Virus record (IMG/VR): IMGVR_UViG_3300010296_000017
Span: 1-42,424 of that record
Length of the DNA stretch: 42,424 nt
Reading direction: 5' to 3' (one strand)
Source of the DNA: a virus
In this document: positions 29,461 through 38,658 of the stretch, piece after piece
Layout of the letters: the number at the start of each line of letters is the position of its first letter
Numbering within the stretch: the stretch's first letter is position 1
Program-made: the position numbers and the translations under genes
Notes under the pieces: generated by a model
The model's input: only the letters and a program-made list of their open reading frames with translations
The model's database searches: none
Told to the model about the DNA's origin: nothing

Positions 29461-31110
29461 GTGACCAACACGTTCAAGCGGGTCATTTCGACCACGGCGC
29501 CCACCAGTACTGGCACGGTTGACTACACCGTTACCGGCCTGGGCCCGTCTACAGACATCAAGGCTGTAGAGGTCGAGGTTGCGCGCGCGACTGCGCTAGA
29601 CACCAACACGGACGGCCGATCGGGCTGCAAGGGGTTCAGCGACGGAACGACCGAGGCTGTGCTTAGCTGGTCTGGCGAGCACAACGTCGGCACTACAGAC
29701 ACATACACCTACTCTGCGCAGGATAAGGTTGTAGCGTTGATGGACCCGGCGGACGGGTCACTAGAGGCGGTGGCGACGTTTGACTCGTTCATCACCGATG
29801 GCGTCCGGCTCAACTGGACAACGGCTCCCAGCTCAGCGTATCGCGTCGCAGTCGTCATTACCGCAGGGCTTGACGTAGAGTGCGACGTTCAGATTGTAGA
29901 CCCAGCTGACGCCGCCTCGGGCACCGTAACCGTCACGCCGGGGTACACGGCTGAAACGCACCTGGTGCTGTCCCTTGCCGGAACTATCAGTACCGCGTTT
30001 GACGGCACGCTGGAGAGCTCTAGCAGCGTGTCCTGGGGCGCATGCTCCAACGACGGCACGACCGTGACGCAAAACGCTGAGGCTTGGTCCTTTCAAGACG
30101 CAGTTACGACCACGCTCGATAGTGGCATCGTACACCTGGGCCGCATTGCGTCTCACGTAAGCAGCACGGCTTTGGGCGTTGCCTACGCGGCTAGTGGATT
30201 CAACGCGTCTACTGGTGCGTTTACGCTGACAACGGCTGGGGCTTCAGCTACATCTGCTGAACGCCTAGCTGTAATGTTGTTCCATTTTCCGTCGAACGTG
30301 CAGGCCAAGGCGTTCAACCACGCGACGGAGACTTCAACCGGGACGGCTGCTGGCGACCTTGGCTTTCCGCCGCAGTACCTGTGGTATGGGCTTTCGCTGA
30401 TCAACGCGACAAACGCTGTGCGCACCAATGCCCAGGCAGGTTCCTACGGAAGCGGCCACGCAGACGAGACCGGTGTGGAGTGGTGCGCGTCGTACTCGGA
30501 CCAGGACAATCAATCCACCAGCAACACGCAGTCGCTGGTCACTGAGACGCTAATCAGGCTGCCTCTGCACTCAGGATCGGGCGGATACACGGCCAACGTG
30601 GATAGCTGGGATGCTGGCGGTTATACGCTGAACTACACTGCGGTGCTCGGCAGCGGCCGTTACGTCATCGGCTATGCCATTGAGCAGGATGACTCGCTGG
30701 CCGAAACGATTGTGGAGTCAGCTGAGGCGTCAGACGATTTCACGGCGCTGTACGAGCTCGCGCAGGTAGAGTTAGGTGAGGCGGTAGACGCTATTGCGAT
30801 CAAGCATGACGATCCGTCTACCGAGTCCGGCGACGCCACCGACTCTATTGAGTGGGCCCTGCTGGCCGACCAAGAGTTTCCAGAGGTGTCGGTTGCCGAC
30901 TATGGATCGGTCGCAGACCAGATCATTTTCTCGCTATTGCTCGAGCAAGCGCAGCGGCTGTGGCAGCCTCAGGCGTCTGTTGGCTACGGCGAAGTAGCCA
31001 GCAATCGCCATTACATGCCGAAGCCGCAGGCGTCTACGGGGTCCGGGGCCACGTCGGCCAACTATCACTACATGCCTGAACCGCAGGCTATCGTTGGAGA
31101 ATCACCATGA
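29461..31110 (+). CDS. Putative tail appendage protein with C-terminal repeats
   Basis: 549 residues from a GTG start. The protein is almost entirely beta-strand, Thr/Ser/Ala/Gly-rich. The last 55 residues contain a repeat: QPQASVGYGE...NRHYMPKPQASTGSGATSANYHYMPEPQA, that is, two units sharing HYMPxPQA. Similar repeats help fibres trimerise or bind ligands. Its place before the terminase, and beside the esterase and fibre, suggests a host-contacting structural protein. Its stop overlaps the next start as ATGA. Confidence 0.65.
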   Translation: MTNTFKRVISTTAPTSTGTVDYTVTGLGPSTDIKAVEVEVARATALDTNTDGRSGCKGFSDGTTEAVLSWSGEHNVGTTDTYTYSAQDKVVALMDPADGSLEAVATFDSFITDGVRLNWTTAPSSAYRVAVVITAGLDVECDVQIVDPADAASGTVTVTPGYTAETHLVLSLAGTISTAFDGTLESSSSVSWGACSNDGTTVTQNAEAWSFQDAVTTTLDSGIVHLGRIASHVSSTALGVAYAASGFNASTGAFTLTTAGASATSAERLAVMLFHFPSNVQAKAFNHATETSTGTAAGDLGFPPQYLWYGLSLINATNAVRTNAQAGSYGSGHADETGVEWCASYSDQDNQSTSNTQSLVTETLIRLPLHSGSGGYTANVDSWDAGGYTLNYTAVLGSGRYVIGYAIEQDDSLAETIVESAEASDDFTALYELAQVELGEAVDAIAIKHDDPSTESGDATDSIEWALLADQEFPEVSVADYGSVADQIIFSLLLEQAQRLWQPQASVGYGEVASNRHYMPKPQASTGSGATSANYHYMPEPQAIVGESP

Positions 31111-31487
31111 GCCAGGCCAGGCGCATCGGCCGCATTGAAATCGACGAGCATGAACACGTCACCCTGATGGACCGCCAGGTCCTGAATGACGGGTCGTATC
31201 TCACCAAGGCCCAGACGAGCAGCATTCAACTGATTGTCTATAGCCAGTTGGGTGAGGAGGAGTCGTTTGCGCTAGACAAGAACACGGTCGTGGCTGACGT
31301 GCTACAGACCGATGAGTTCTGGTCCCGCGACAAAGTGGGCTACAACGTCAAGTACACGCTCGACACGCAAGGCATCATGGAGGCCGGCCGCGAATACTCT
31401 GTGACGTTGGTTATCGAGACCGTGGACTGGGGGCCCAAATACAGCCAGTACAGAGTCAAGGTGCGTGACGTTCCTGGGGTGAGCTGA
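31107..31487 (+). CDS. Hypothetical beta-sandwich-like protein, 126 aa
   Basis: A protein of regular strands (IQLIVYSQLGEEESFAL, KVGYNVKYTLDTQG, REYSVTLVIETVDWG) that looks like an immunoglobulin-type fold. Small Ig-like proteins are common as decorations of phage capsids and tails. It overlaps the large terminase start by one base. Confidence 0.65.
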   Translation: MSQARRIGRIEIDEHEHVTLMDRQVLNDGSYLTKAQTSSIQLIVYSQLGEEESFALDKNTVVADVLQTDEFWSRDKVGYNVKYTLDTQGIMEAGREYSVTLVIETVDWGPKYSQYRVKVRDVPGVS

Positions 31488-32890
31488 TGGTTGCCAAAGG
31501 CCAGTACCGAGCTCGAGGCGCGGCCGCAGACCTGTTCTTCTGCGAAGACCCCGAGGTGTTGATCGAGGGCCCGGCCGGCACCGGCAAGACTCGCGCGGTG
31601 CTAGAGAAGATCAACTGGCTATGTCAGGAGGTCAAAGGCGCGCGCGCGTTTATTTGCCGCGCCACCAGGGCGTCTATGACGGAATCGGTGCTGGTCGAAT
31701 TCGAGGAATCGGTGCTGACCCCGGGCAAGGGTATTCGCCCTAGGGGCGGATCTGTCGAGCGCAGAACTGCATACGACTACCCGAACGGGTCACACATGGT
31801 GGTGTCTGGCCTGGATAACGCCGACCGGATCATGTCGTCGCAGTACGACTTTGCGGCGGTGTTTGAGGCTACCGAGATTGCGGAAAGCGACTGGGACAAG
31901 ATCCAGACGCGTATGCGTCACAACAGGTTCAGGTATCAGCAGTCCATTGCCGACTGCAACCCTGCCTTCCGCTCGCACTGGCTCAACCGCAGGGCCAGCA
32001 GGATCAGCCGTGAGGGCATCCCCATGATGACCCGGCTTCTGTCGCGCCACGAAGACAACCCATCCGTCACGGCCGAGTACCTGCGCCGACTGGACAACCT
32101 GGCCGGCGCGCGATACGAGCGTCTGCGCCTGGGGCTTTGGGTCGATGAGTCCGGCGTCGTGCTCCCCGAGTTCGACGAAAGAATCCACGTCGTTAGCCCG
32201 CAGCATTCCCTCAACCCGGACGGAACAACCGCAATTGCCTATTATATTGGCGCAATTGACTGGGGCTTTCGCAACCCAGGTTGCTTTCAGGTTTGGGGTG
32301 TTACTTGGAACGACGAAATGTATCGCGTAGCCGAGGTGTACTTTCGGGAAAAGAGCCTTGACTGGTGGAGCGCGGTCGTTTCAGACGCCCACGAACGGTA
32401 CAATCTAAGAACCATTTACTGCGATCCAGCCCAGCCGGAGCACATAGCTATGCTCAACCGACGACTCGGCCCGCAGGGCGGGCGCAACGTCAACGCAATC
32501 GCGGTCAAGGCCAACAACGACTGGCTGGCCGGGCGCGACCTCGTAGCCGAGCTCTTGAAGCCGACGGATGGGTCCAGCCCCAAGATGTATCTGGTCAACT
32601 CGGCTAGTCGCTTCCGAGGCGTAGACAAGACGCTACGCGAAGAGCACCTGCCCGTGTGTTCAGAGGAAGAGTGGCCGGGTATCACGTGGGATGAGGCCAA
32701 GGACGACAAACCCATCAAGGAGCGGCCGATGGCGGGCGTCCCTGACCACGCGTTCGACACTACGCGCTATGCAGCAATGGGTGTCTGGGGCCGTGGCCTG
32801 GTGGAGGCGCCGCAGGACATTCAGCTGCCCGAAAACAGCGTCGGGGCAATCCTCGACTGGACCCGCGATCTGGGAGACGACTGGCAATGA
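31487..32890 (+). CDS. terL: Terminase large subunit
   Basis: 467 residues. The ATPase part has Walker A GPAGTGKT at 28-35 and a Walker B-like stretch AAVFEATE (residues 123-130), with SGL and CNPAF-type elements following. The nuclease part has the acidic triad candidates Asp258 (IGAIDWGF), Asp313 (IYCDPAQPEH) and Asp420/Asp424 (DHAFDTTRY), the usual RNase H-like arrangement. The protein pumps DNA into the procapsid through the portal and cuts the concatemer. Its stop overlaps the portal start as ATGA. Confidence 0.95.
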   Translation: MVAKGQYRARGAAADLFFCEDPEVLIEGPAGTGKTRAVLEKINWLCQEVKGARAFICRATRASMTESVLVEFEESVLTPGKGIRPRGGSVERRTAYDYPNGSHMVVSGLDNADRIMSSQYDFAAVFEATEIAESDWDKIQTRMRHNRFRYQQSIADCNPAFRSHWLNRRASRISREGIPMMTRLLSRHEDNPSVTAEYLRRLDNLAGARYERLRLGLWVDESGVVLPEFDERIHVVSPQHSLNPDGTTAIAYYIGAIDWGFRNPGCFQVWGVTWNDEMYRVAEVYFREKSLDWWSAVVSDAHERYNLRTIYCDPAQPEHIAMLNRRLGPQGGRNVNAIAVKANNDWLAGRDLVAELLKPTDGSSPKMYLVNSASRFRGVDKTLREEHLPVCSEEEWPGITWDEAKDDKPIKERPMAGVPDHAFDTTRYAAMGVWGRGLVEAPQDIQLPENSVGAILDWTRDLGDDWQ

Positions 32891-34734
32891 TTCGGACAAC
32901 GCCCAGCAACCTGTGGGACGAAATCGAGGCCGGCAAGGAGTACGTGTCCCGCCGGCTTCAGCAGCGACGCGACCTGATCGACAAGTACATTGGGCCGCAT
33001 TGGGGTAGCAACCAAAGCGACCGTGCGGGCAACCAGGTGGAAAACCACCCGTACGAGTACATTAGTCTGGTCCTGCCGCAGATCGTCTACAACAACCCGC
33101 AGGTAACGGTCGCGTCGCGCCGTACCACGCCGATTCACCGAATCGTGTCGTCGGCTTTGCAGGACGCCTTGAATCGGTGGATCAAAGATCAGCGCCTGTC
33201 GGACATGCTGCGCCAGGTGTGTTTTGACTACCTGACGGCCTGGGGCGTCACGCTGACGACGTACGAGGAGAACCGCAATATCAAGCTGCCGCGCTCAATG
33301 TCGCGGAAGCTCGGCTACACGAACCCCATGTGGCCGGTGTGCCGTCGGATTAGCCCGGAAGATTTCTTTTTCGACCATCGGGCGACAGAGCCGACAAGCC
33401 GCCGCTGGGAAGCGCACCGCAGACTCTACGACCTCGAGGATCTGCGCGTGATGGCAGAGGAAAACGAGGACGGCACGTGGGATGTGCAGGCAGTCAACGC
33501 CCTCAAGAGCGATGCTCCGCACCCAGAGGATGGGCGCGAGGGTGAATACGGCCCGGACCGTGAGCAGATTTACGTCTATGAGATGTGGATCCCTGAAGAC
33601 ACGGCCGACAACGACGACAACGAGCACGGAACGATCTACACGCTCGTCAAAGGGCCTACCGAGTCCGAAGCGGACGATATCAAGTTCATTCGCAAGCCGC
33701 GGCCGTTCTACGGGCCCGAGACTGGACCGTACACAACCTTCGGCGCGTTCTACGTAAGCGATGAAGCCGCGGAGCTCTCGCCGCTGCTGGCCACCATGCA
33801 GCAGCAGGAGGAGGCCGACGAATTTGCGGCAGCGTTCAGCCGCGGAGCTCGAGACTACAAAAACCTGTTCCTGACCTCGGACAAGAAGCTGGCCGAGAAG
33901 GTTATCAACGAGCCGCACAACACGGTCCACGTCATGGATAGCGTGATGTACGGATCGGACGGCAAGCCGAACTTTGCGGCCGTGGCCGTCGGAGGAGCTA
34001 CGCGGGAACAGATGGAAGGTGTCGTGCAGGCTCAGCGCCGGCTAGAGCGCGTCACCGGCCTTTCCGACGCAATGCGCGGCCAGACCAGCACCGGCGACAC
34101 GACGGCCACCGAGGAGCAGATTGCCTATCAGGGCGGCAGCATCCGTGTTGATGAGCTGCGCCAGAAGTTTCTCGGCTGCCTGACGCGAATGCTGCACGGC
34201 GTCGGCTGGCTCATGTTCACCGACTCGGACTTTATGATTCCGCTGAGTGGCGACGACTTCGGCCGCGACGACTTCTGGTTTGAGGGCGGCGCTGATAGCG
34301 GCGTGGTGGAGCTCGTCGGCATGAGCTACAGCGACCTTGAAGCGCATATCGAGCCTTACTCGATGGAGCGCATTAGCGACTCGAGCCGCATGGCCCGGCT
34401 TGGCGCCGCGGCAGAGCGAGCGGTCGCCCTCGGTCAAGTTATGGCGCAAATGCCCTGGCTGAACTGGGAGGAGATCGTTCAGGACGTAGGCAACGCATAC
34501 AACATGCCGGACTACGCCAGCCGCTTCAATTGGCCGGTGTTGCAGCAAATGTGGGAGCAGGGCGGCATGGCCGTTGAATCTCCTGGGACTGCCAGCGGCG
34601 CCAAGATCGCATCGGTTGCCCCCCCGGGCACGCAATCTGTCAGGGTGACGCAGCCTTCCATGATGCCAGGTGATGAGCCCAGTGGGCGATCGGCTGGCCA
34701 GGTAGCAAGAAGGGACGCTCCTGATGCAGTATGA
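32887..34734 (+). CDS. Portal protein
   Basis: 615 residues. The N-terminal region (VSRRLQQRRDLIDKYIGPHW ... NHPYEYISLVLPQIVYNNPQ) and the later RQVCFDYLTAWGVTLTTYEENRN and VCRRISPEDFFFDH are typical of portal proteins of short-tailed phages. The stem and crown region includes a long helical stretch about 385-435. The last 60 residues are a low-complexity Pro/Gly/Ser tail. It forms the twelve-subunit ring through which DNA enters and leaves. Position between large terminase and scaffold agrees. Overlaps the next gene by 11 bp. Confidence 0.92.
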   Translation: MIRTTPSNLWDEIEAGKEYVSRRLQQRRDLIDKYIGPHWGSNQSDRAGNQVENHPYEYISLVLPQIVYNNPQVTVASRRTTPIHRIVSSALQDALNRWIKDQRLSDMLRQVCFDYLTAWGVTLTTYEENRNIKLPRSMSRKLGYTNPMWPVCRRISPEDFFFDHRATEPTSRRWEAHRRLYDLEDLRVMAEENEDGTWDVQAVNALKSDAPHPEDGREGEYGPDREQIYVYEMWIPEDTADNDDNEHGTIYTLVKGPTESEADDIKFIRKPRPFYGPETGPYTTFGAFYVSDEAAELSPLLATMQQQEEADEFAAAFSRGARDYKNLFLTSDKKLAEKVINEPHNTVHVMDSVMYGSDGKPNFAAVAVGGATREQMEGVVQAQRRLERVTGLSDAMRGQTSTGDTTATEEQIAYQGGSIRVDELRQKFLGCLTRMLHGVGWLMFTDSDFMIPLSGDDFGRDDFWFEGGADSGVVELVGMSYSDLEAHIEPYSMERISDSSRMARLGAAAERAVALGQVMAQMPWLNWEEIVQDVGNAYNMPDYASRFNWPVLQQMWEQGGMAVESPGTASGAKIASVAPPGTQSVRVTQPSMMPGDEPSGRSAGQVARRDAPDAV

Positions 34735-35035
34735 ATTTATGGACCTGGAGACTGGCGACTACCTGGTGATTGATATGCACCCGGATGAGGTATGCGCCAT
34801 TGGCGAATCAATGAGCTATATCGACGGCCAAGTCGTAAGGGTGCCAAGCGTGCCGGCCACCTCGATGGTGCGCCGCAACGTGGCCTTTGTGTCGCGCAGC
34901 GAGCCGCGAACATGGAATGGCGAAGGGCCTGACCCTGCGCCTCGCCGTGACGCAAGCGGGCGTCCGGTGTTTCACAATCGCCGGGAAGCCGTGCAATACG
35001 GCCATGCAACCGGACACCCCTACGACGAACTATGA
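34724..35035 (+). CDS. Hypothetical protein, 103 aa, degenerate FmdB-like candidate
   Basis: The N-terminus (MQYEFMDLETGDYLVIDMHPDEVCAIGES...GQVVRVPS) follows the layout of phage FmdB-like zinc-ribbon proteins, but the Cys pairs that would hold zinc are missing. The C-terminal half is Arg/Pro-rich and polar, ending GHPYDEL. The position between portal and scaffold is where such proteins are often found. The family link is weak, and function is unknown. Confidence 0.6.
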   Translation: MQYEFMDLETGDYLVIDMHPDEVCAIGESMSYIDGQVVRVPSVPATSMVRRNVAFVSRSEPRTWNGEGPDPAPRRDASGRPVFHNRREAVQYGHATGHPYDEL

Positions 35036-36138
35036 GCGACGAAATCGAAAACGCTGCTGACGCGGCCGTGGATCAGTACCTGAGTGGCATCACGCCGCGG
35101 ACGCAGGGCAGCGATCCTGGAATGGATGATTCCGAGCACGCCGGCGCCAGAACCGAAGATCAAATGGACACGCTCTTGGCCAACCTCATGGCCGAGGAAG
35201 CGCTTACCAACTCTGTCGATCCGGCCGATGAGCTGCCGGCCGACCCAAACGAGGAGTACCAGTATGAAGAAGCCGGACTACCAGGCGAAGAGGCAGGCCA
35301 ACGCAGCACGATCAGCAGCACTCAAGAAGAAGAAGATCAGCGGCATCCTGAAGAGCAAGGGCTTCCAGGCGAAGCCGTCAGCAAAGGACATGCTCAAGAA
35401 GAAAATCGCGATGAAGGGCAAGAAGAAGTACAAGCCGCGCAACTTGGGCAACAATATGGGCAAGCTCTAGCAGTTCTGACCCAGAACGGGTGGACGCCGG
35501 CTGATGTTCTTCAGCTAGACCAAGCCGTCGCTATTGAGACGGCAAACGCCCTTACGGGCGATGACACGAATCAACCGCAGGACGGTGAAGCCCCCTCGGC
35601 ATCCGAACCTCAGGCCCTTCAGTTCGACATGGGTGAACTGACTCAGGCGCTTGAACCGGAGCTGGGGGAGGAGGCCACAAGCGCCCTCGTCAAGTTTCTA
35701 GGTGAGGCCATTGCGCCCGGGATTCATGCACGACTCCAAGAGCTTGAGTCGAACGCTGCCTGGTTGCGTAGCCAACACCTGGAGCAAGTGACGCAGGGCG
35801 CGCGTGCGAAGCTCCAAGGTAGCTACCCCGACCTTGCGGATGACGATGTTTATGTGCGAGTCAAAGACCGCATGCGTCGTCTTGCCACTACCGGCGAGTA
35901 CGAGAGCATCGAAACCCTGCTGGAGCACGCCTCCAGAATTGAAATTCCTCAAGCTGCAAAAACAACGCGGGTGGATCGCTCGCGCAAGCAGCGTGGCCAG
36001 ATGACGCCGCCTGGTCAGGCCAAGCCGAGAGGTGTGGTTTCCAAAGAGGATCGCGAGGACGCGGTGTTGAACGCGATTTCCAGCCCTGGCTATGAAGGCA
36101 ACCCGCTTGCCGTTCGCCGCCAGGTCTACGGTCGCTAA
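35032..36138 (+). CDS. Scaffolding-like protein
   Basis: 368 residues, very acidic and Gln/Glu-rich, starting within the previous stop (ATGAG). The acidic N-terminus, the predicted helical core (GELTQALEPELGEEATSALVKFLGEAI... ARLQELESNAAWLRSQHL), and the basic C-terminus (KTTRVDRSRKQRGQ) match the general plan of phage scaffolds, which bind the capsid through a basic tail. Position just before the capsid gene agrees. Residues about 78-146 share their DNA with a nested lysine-rich gene in another frame, and in that section the scaffold sequence is a run of Glu, Gln and Gly. Confidence 0.85.
   Translation: MSDEIENAADAAVDQYLSGITPRTQGSDPGMDDSEHAGARTEDQMDTLLANLMAEEALTNSVDPADELPADPNEEYQYEEAGLPGEEAGQRSTISSTQEEEDQRHPEEQGLPGEAVSKGHAQEENRDEGQEEVQAAQLGQQYGQALAVLTQNGWTPADVLQLDQAVAIETANALTGDDTNQPQDGEAPSASEPQALQFDMGELTQALEPELGEEATSALVKFLGEAIAPGIHARLQELESNAAWLRSQHLEQVTQGARAKLQGSYPDLADDDVYVRVKDRMRRLATTGEYESIETLLEHASRIEIPQAAKTTRVDRSRKQRGQMTPPGQAKPRGVVSKEDREDAVLNAISSPGYEGNPLAVRRQVYGR
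35264..35470 (+). CDS. Nested lysine-rich gene inside the scaffold gene
   Basis: 68 residues in a second frame, from ATG 35264 to TAG 35470. GAGGAG at 35251-35256 stands 7 bp before the ATG, a strong ribosome binding site. The product begins MKKPDYQAKRQANAARSAALKKKK and stays about one third Lys, ending KKYKPRNLGNNMGKL, without long hydrophobic parts. Its size and charge resemble the 51-aa basic protein at 26299. Because GAA/GAG in one frame reads as AAG/AGA in the other, a Lys-rich product over a Glu-rich one is also an expected by-product of composition, so the ribosome binding site is the main support. Confidence 0.55.
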   Translation: MKKPDYQAKRQANAARSAALKKKKISGILKSKGFQAKPSAKDMLKKKIAMKGKKKYKPRNLGNNMGKL

Positions 36139-36152
36139 CCAACTGAAAACCC

Positions 36153-37346
36153 ATGAGTATTACTCTCTTCAACGACTTCATGACGGCCACTGACCAGACC
36201 GTGCTTACGAGCGCGAAAGAGCTGGTCAACGAAGCCGTCGAGCGTAGCTACACGTTCAAGCATCTGATGCGTGGCCAGCCCGACACCGAAGTGGTGCAGG
36301 GCGGATCCAAGATCACGGATCAGATCATGTTCGATGACCAATCCACCTACGAGCAGGTGGCGCCGAACCAAACCTTCAACTGGAGAAACCCGCAGTCGCT
36401 CGAGCAGTGGGAGATCAACTGGCGCTTCGGGCTGGACCACATGGTCTGGACCGACCATGAGATCGAGCTCCAGGTGCCGGCCGGCCTGACTAGAACTGCG
36501 CGTTCGCGCATCTACAAGGACCTGAAGCACAAGAAGGAGCGGAGCATGGCGACTTCGCTCATCAACGGACTCGAGGCCGAGCTTTGGGCTCTGCCGGTGT
36601 CTGCGGAGATGGAATCGGCTACGGGCAAGGCCCCGTACTCCATCCCTGCGCACATCAACGAGTACGCTGAGGGCAAGTATCCGGGCTGGACGACCAAGCA
36701 GGGTCTGCTTGGCGGCACCGGGTCTGGCGAGATTTCAGCGTGGCAGCCGACGCAGATTGGCTACACGTACCAAGACCTGGCGGCTATCACCACGGAAGAG
36801 CCGCTGTCCAACCCCAACGTCATTGCCGCGTTTGACGAGGCATATCTGACGATTGGCTACGACGAGCTCCCGGGCTACCCCGGCATGGCTGAAGCGCCGA
36901 GCAACGCCAACATGATTCTGGCGTCGCTGGCCGGTGTGAACCTGTATCGCCAGGCCCTGCGAACCGGCAACGACACTTACGTTACGCCGGACCGCCAGGA
37001 CCCTGCCTACATGAGTCCGAAGTACGCGGGCATTCCTGTGGTCTACGCCTCCAAGCTGGACACGGCGGCTCTGTACTCGACCGACACTTCGTCGGCCGGC
37101 AACGAGGTGACTGAGCTTGATACTGGCCTTACCGGTGCAGGCAACGCCCAACACGACGGCCCCCGGTACTACTGGATCAACCGCAAGTACTTCCGCCCGA
37201 CGTTCCACTCGCGCAGGTATATGTACAAGCACCCTGTGCGCGTGCACCCGAACCAGCCCTCGACCCACGTTCAGGTTGTCGATTGCTGGCACAACTACCC
37301 GGTGCAGTCGCTTCAGCGGCACGCCATCGTCTACCCCAACGGCTGA
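36153..37346 (+). CDS. Major capsid protein, HK97-fold type
   Basis: 397 residues from ATG 36153. The N-terminal arm (SITLFNDFMTATDQTVLTSAKELVNEAVERSYTFKHLM) leads into the strand-rich shell domain with SKITDQIMFDDQSTYEQV and NWRFGLDHMVWTDHEI. The C-terminal part with KYFRPTFHSRRYMYKHPVRVHPNQ closes it. Size, position after the scaffold and before decoration and adaptor genes, and lack of a protease upstream all fit a capsid of the short-tailed phage type. About 400 copies would build the head. Confidence 0.92.
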   Translation: MSITLFNDFMTATDQTVLTSAKELVNEAVERSYTFKHLMRGQPDTEVVQGGSKITDQIMFDDQSTYEQVAPNQTFNWRNPQSLEQWEINWRFGLDHMVWTDHEIELQVPAGLTRTARSRIYKDLKHKKERSMATSLINGLEAELWALPVSAEMESATGKAPYSIPAHINEYAEGKYPGWTTKQGLLGGTGSGEISAWQPTQIGYTYQDLAAITTEEPLSNPNVIAAFDEAYLTIGYDELPGYPGMAEAPSNANMILASLAGVNLYRQALRTGNDTYVTPDRQDPAYMSPKYAGIPVVYASKLDTAALYSTDTSSAGNEVTELDTGLTGAGNAQHDGPRYYWINRKYFRPTFHSRRYMYKHPVRVHPNQPSTHVQVVDCWHNYPVQSLQRHAIVYPNG

Positions 37347-37366
37347 TCTAGCTCAGGAGAACTGAA

Positions 37367-37834
37367 ATGACTTTCCTCATTCCCCCGACTGGAGGCCCGG
37401 GCAAAGGTCTGCACTTTGGACAGACCGGCTCTGTGACGCTGACCAACTCGACCGGCGGCGCAGTGTCTCTTGGCGAAATCGTCGCTGTGGACCCCGGGGA
37501 CACCGCCAACACGGCGACTCCGGGCAACGACTCCCGGTACGCCATTGCCATTACGCCTGACGCTCAGGTGGGCCTGTTCTATGGCGTCGTGACCAAGGCC
37601 GGCGCGAACAACGCCGACATTCAGGTGACGTTTACTGGACGTTTCCAGAACGTGGCCATCACGGGCACGCCGGCGGCGGGCTCGCGACTCGCTTCGACTG
37701 GTTCGGACAAGACGCTTCAGGCCGTGCAGGCTGACGACCTTTGCATTGCCTACTCTGAAACCGCAGGCGTGGGCGGGCTTGTCGATGTTGTCTTCGACGG
37801 CATCAACGGGTTCGGCCAGGGCGGCGGTTCTTGA
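37367..37834 (+). CDS. Capsid decoration-like protein
   Basis: 155 residues from an ATG with a clear CAGGAG upstream. It is Gly/Ala/Thr-rich and beta-stranded (TGSVTLTNSTGGAVSLGEIVAVDPGD, ADIQVTFTGRFQNVAITGTPAAGSRL), like DUF2190-type decoration proteins that sit on the outside of phage heads. The gene is followed at once by a strong stem-loop, so it ends the head operon. The call rests on composition and position. Confidence 0.68.
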   Translation: MTFLIPPTGGPGKGLHFGQTGSVTLTNSTGGAVSLGEIVAVDPGDTANTATPGNDSRYAIAITPDAQVGLFYGVVTKAGANNADIQVTFTGRFQNVAITGTPAAGSRLASTGSDKTLQAVQADDLCIAYSETAGVGGLVDVVFDGINGFGQGGGS

Positions 37835-37846
37835 TCTGACAACTAC

Positions 37847-37870
37847 GGGCGGCTCCTTCGGGGGCCGCCC
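37847..37870 (+). terminator. UUCG-capped hairpin after the capsid operon
   Basis: GGGCGGCTCC (37847-37856), TTCG (37857-37860), GGGGCCGCCC (37861-37870): ten pairs with one G-U, closed by a C(UUCG)G tetraloop, which is unusually stable. The downstream sequence is CCTCCTGCTG and not a T run. It would reduce expression of adaptor and nozzle relative to capsid. Confidence 0.7.
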
Positions 37871-37899
37871 CCTCCTGCTGTACTGGCCCACCTGACACT

Positions 37900-38658
37900 A
37901 TGAGCTACCACGCACGCGGACTTACGGCGTCCAATGCCATTGAGCACGCTAGGTACACCGTCTTCGGTGCCGGCGCAGAATTTCCCGCGCATATCAGCCC
38001 CATTGGCCTGGTCAACGAGGCCGGCGAGTGGCTGGTGTCGGCGCACCAGTGGGCATGGACGACCAGCCGGATAATGACGCTCGGCACTACGGCGGGCCAA
38101 GATCGCGTGCCGCTGCCGGATGACTACGGCGGCGACCTGGCTGAGCAGCAGTCAAACAGTCTCGTTGCTCGACTGCGACTGACCGACGTTGCCACGATCA
38201 TTGACATGAAGGCGCACGATCCTGCCACCTCGCAGTTGATCACGTACGCCGCAGTCAACTACTGGATCCCCCCGGAAGGTGGGGAGCCTGTTCCGCAGCT
38301 GCTGCTGCACCCCACCCCAACAGTCACAACCGAGGACGCGTTTACGCTCGTCTACACGGCCAGGTGGCAGTACCTGCACGACCCGTCTGACCTGCTGGTC
38401 ATGCCGGGGTACTGCGTGACGCTGTTCCTCGAGGTGCTGGTCGCCATTGCGCGCGGGCGCATGGAAGAGGATCAGGGGTCCGTAGCTACGCGCCTACAAG
38501 GGCTGATGATGTCCGACCTGATGAGCGCGGCCAAGCACGCGGACCGACGGACTCAAAGCGACATGGGCCGCATGCGCCACACGCATACGTCGCTAGGCAT
38601 TCCGCCGGTGCTGACGACCTTCCCGTATAACTGGACATACGCTAACGGACCTTCCTGA
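37900..38658 (+). CDS. Head-to-tail adaptor protein
   Basis: 252 residues from ATG 37900. The segment GLVNEAGEWLVSAHQWAWTT, then QDRVPLPDDYGGD, is typical of short-tailed-phage adaptor proteins. The rest is mixed helix and strand with a helical C-terminal part (RMEEDQGSVATRLQGLMMSDLMSAAKHAD). By location it probably forms the ring that connects the portal to the nozzle, like T7 gp11. Its stop overlaps the nozzle start as TGATG. Confidence 0.72.
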   Translation: MSYHARGLTASNAIEHARYTVFGAGAEFPAHISPIGLVNEAGEWLVSAHQWAWTTSRIMTLGTTAGQDRVPLPDDYGGDLAEQQSNSLVARLRLTDVATIIDMKAHDPATSQLITYAAVNYWIPPEGGEPVPQLLLHPTPTVTTEDAFTLVYTARWQYLHDPSDLLVMPGYCVTLFLEVLVAIARGRMEEDQGSVATRLQGLMMSDLMSAAKHADRRTQSDMGRMRHTHTSLGIPPVLTTFPYNWTYANGPS

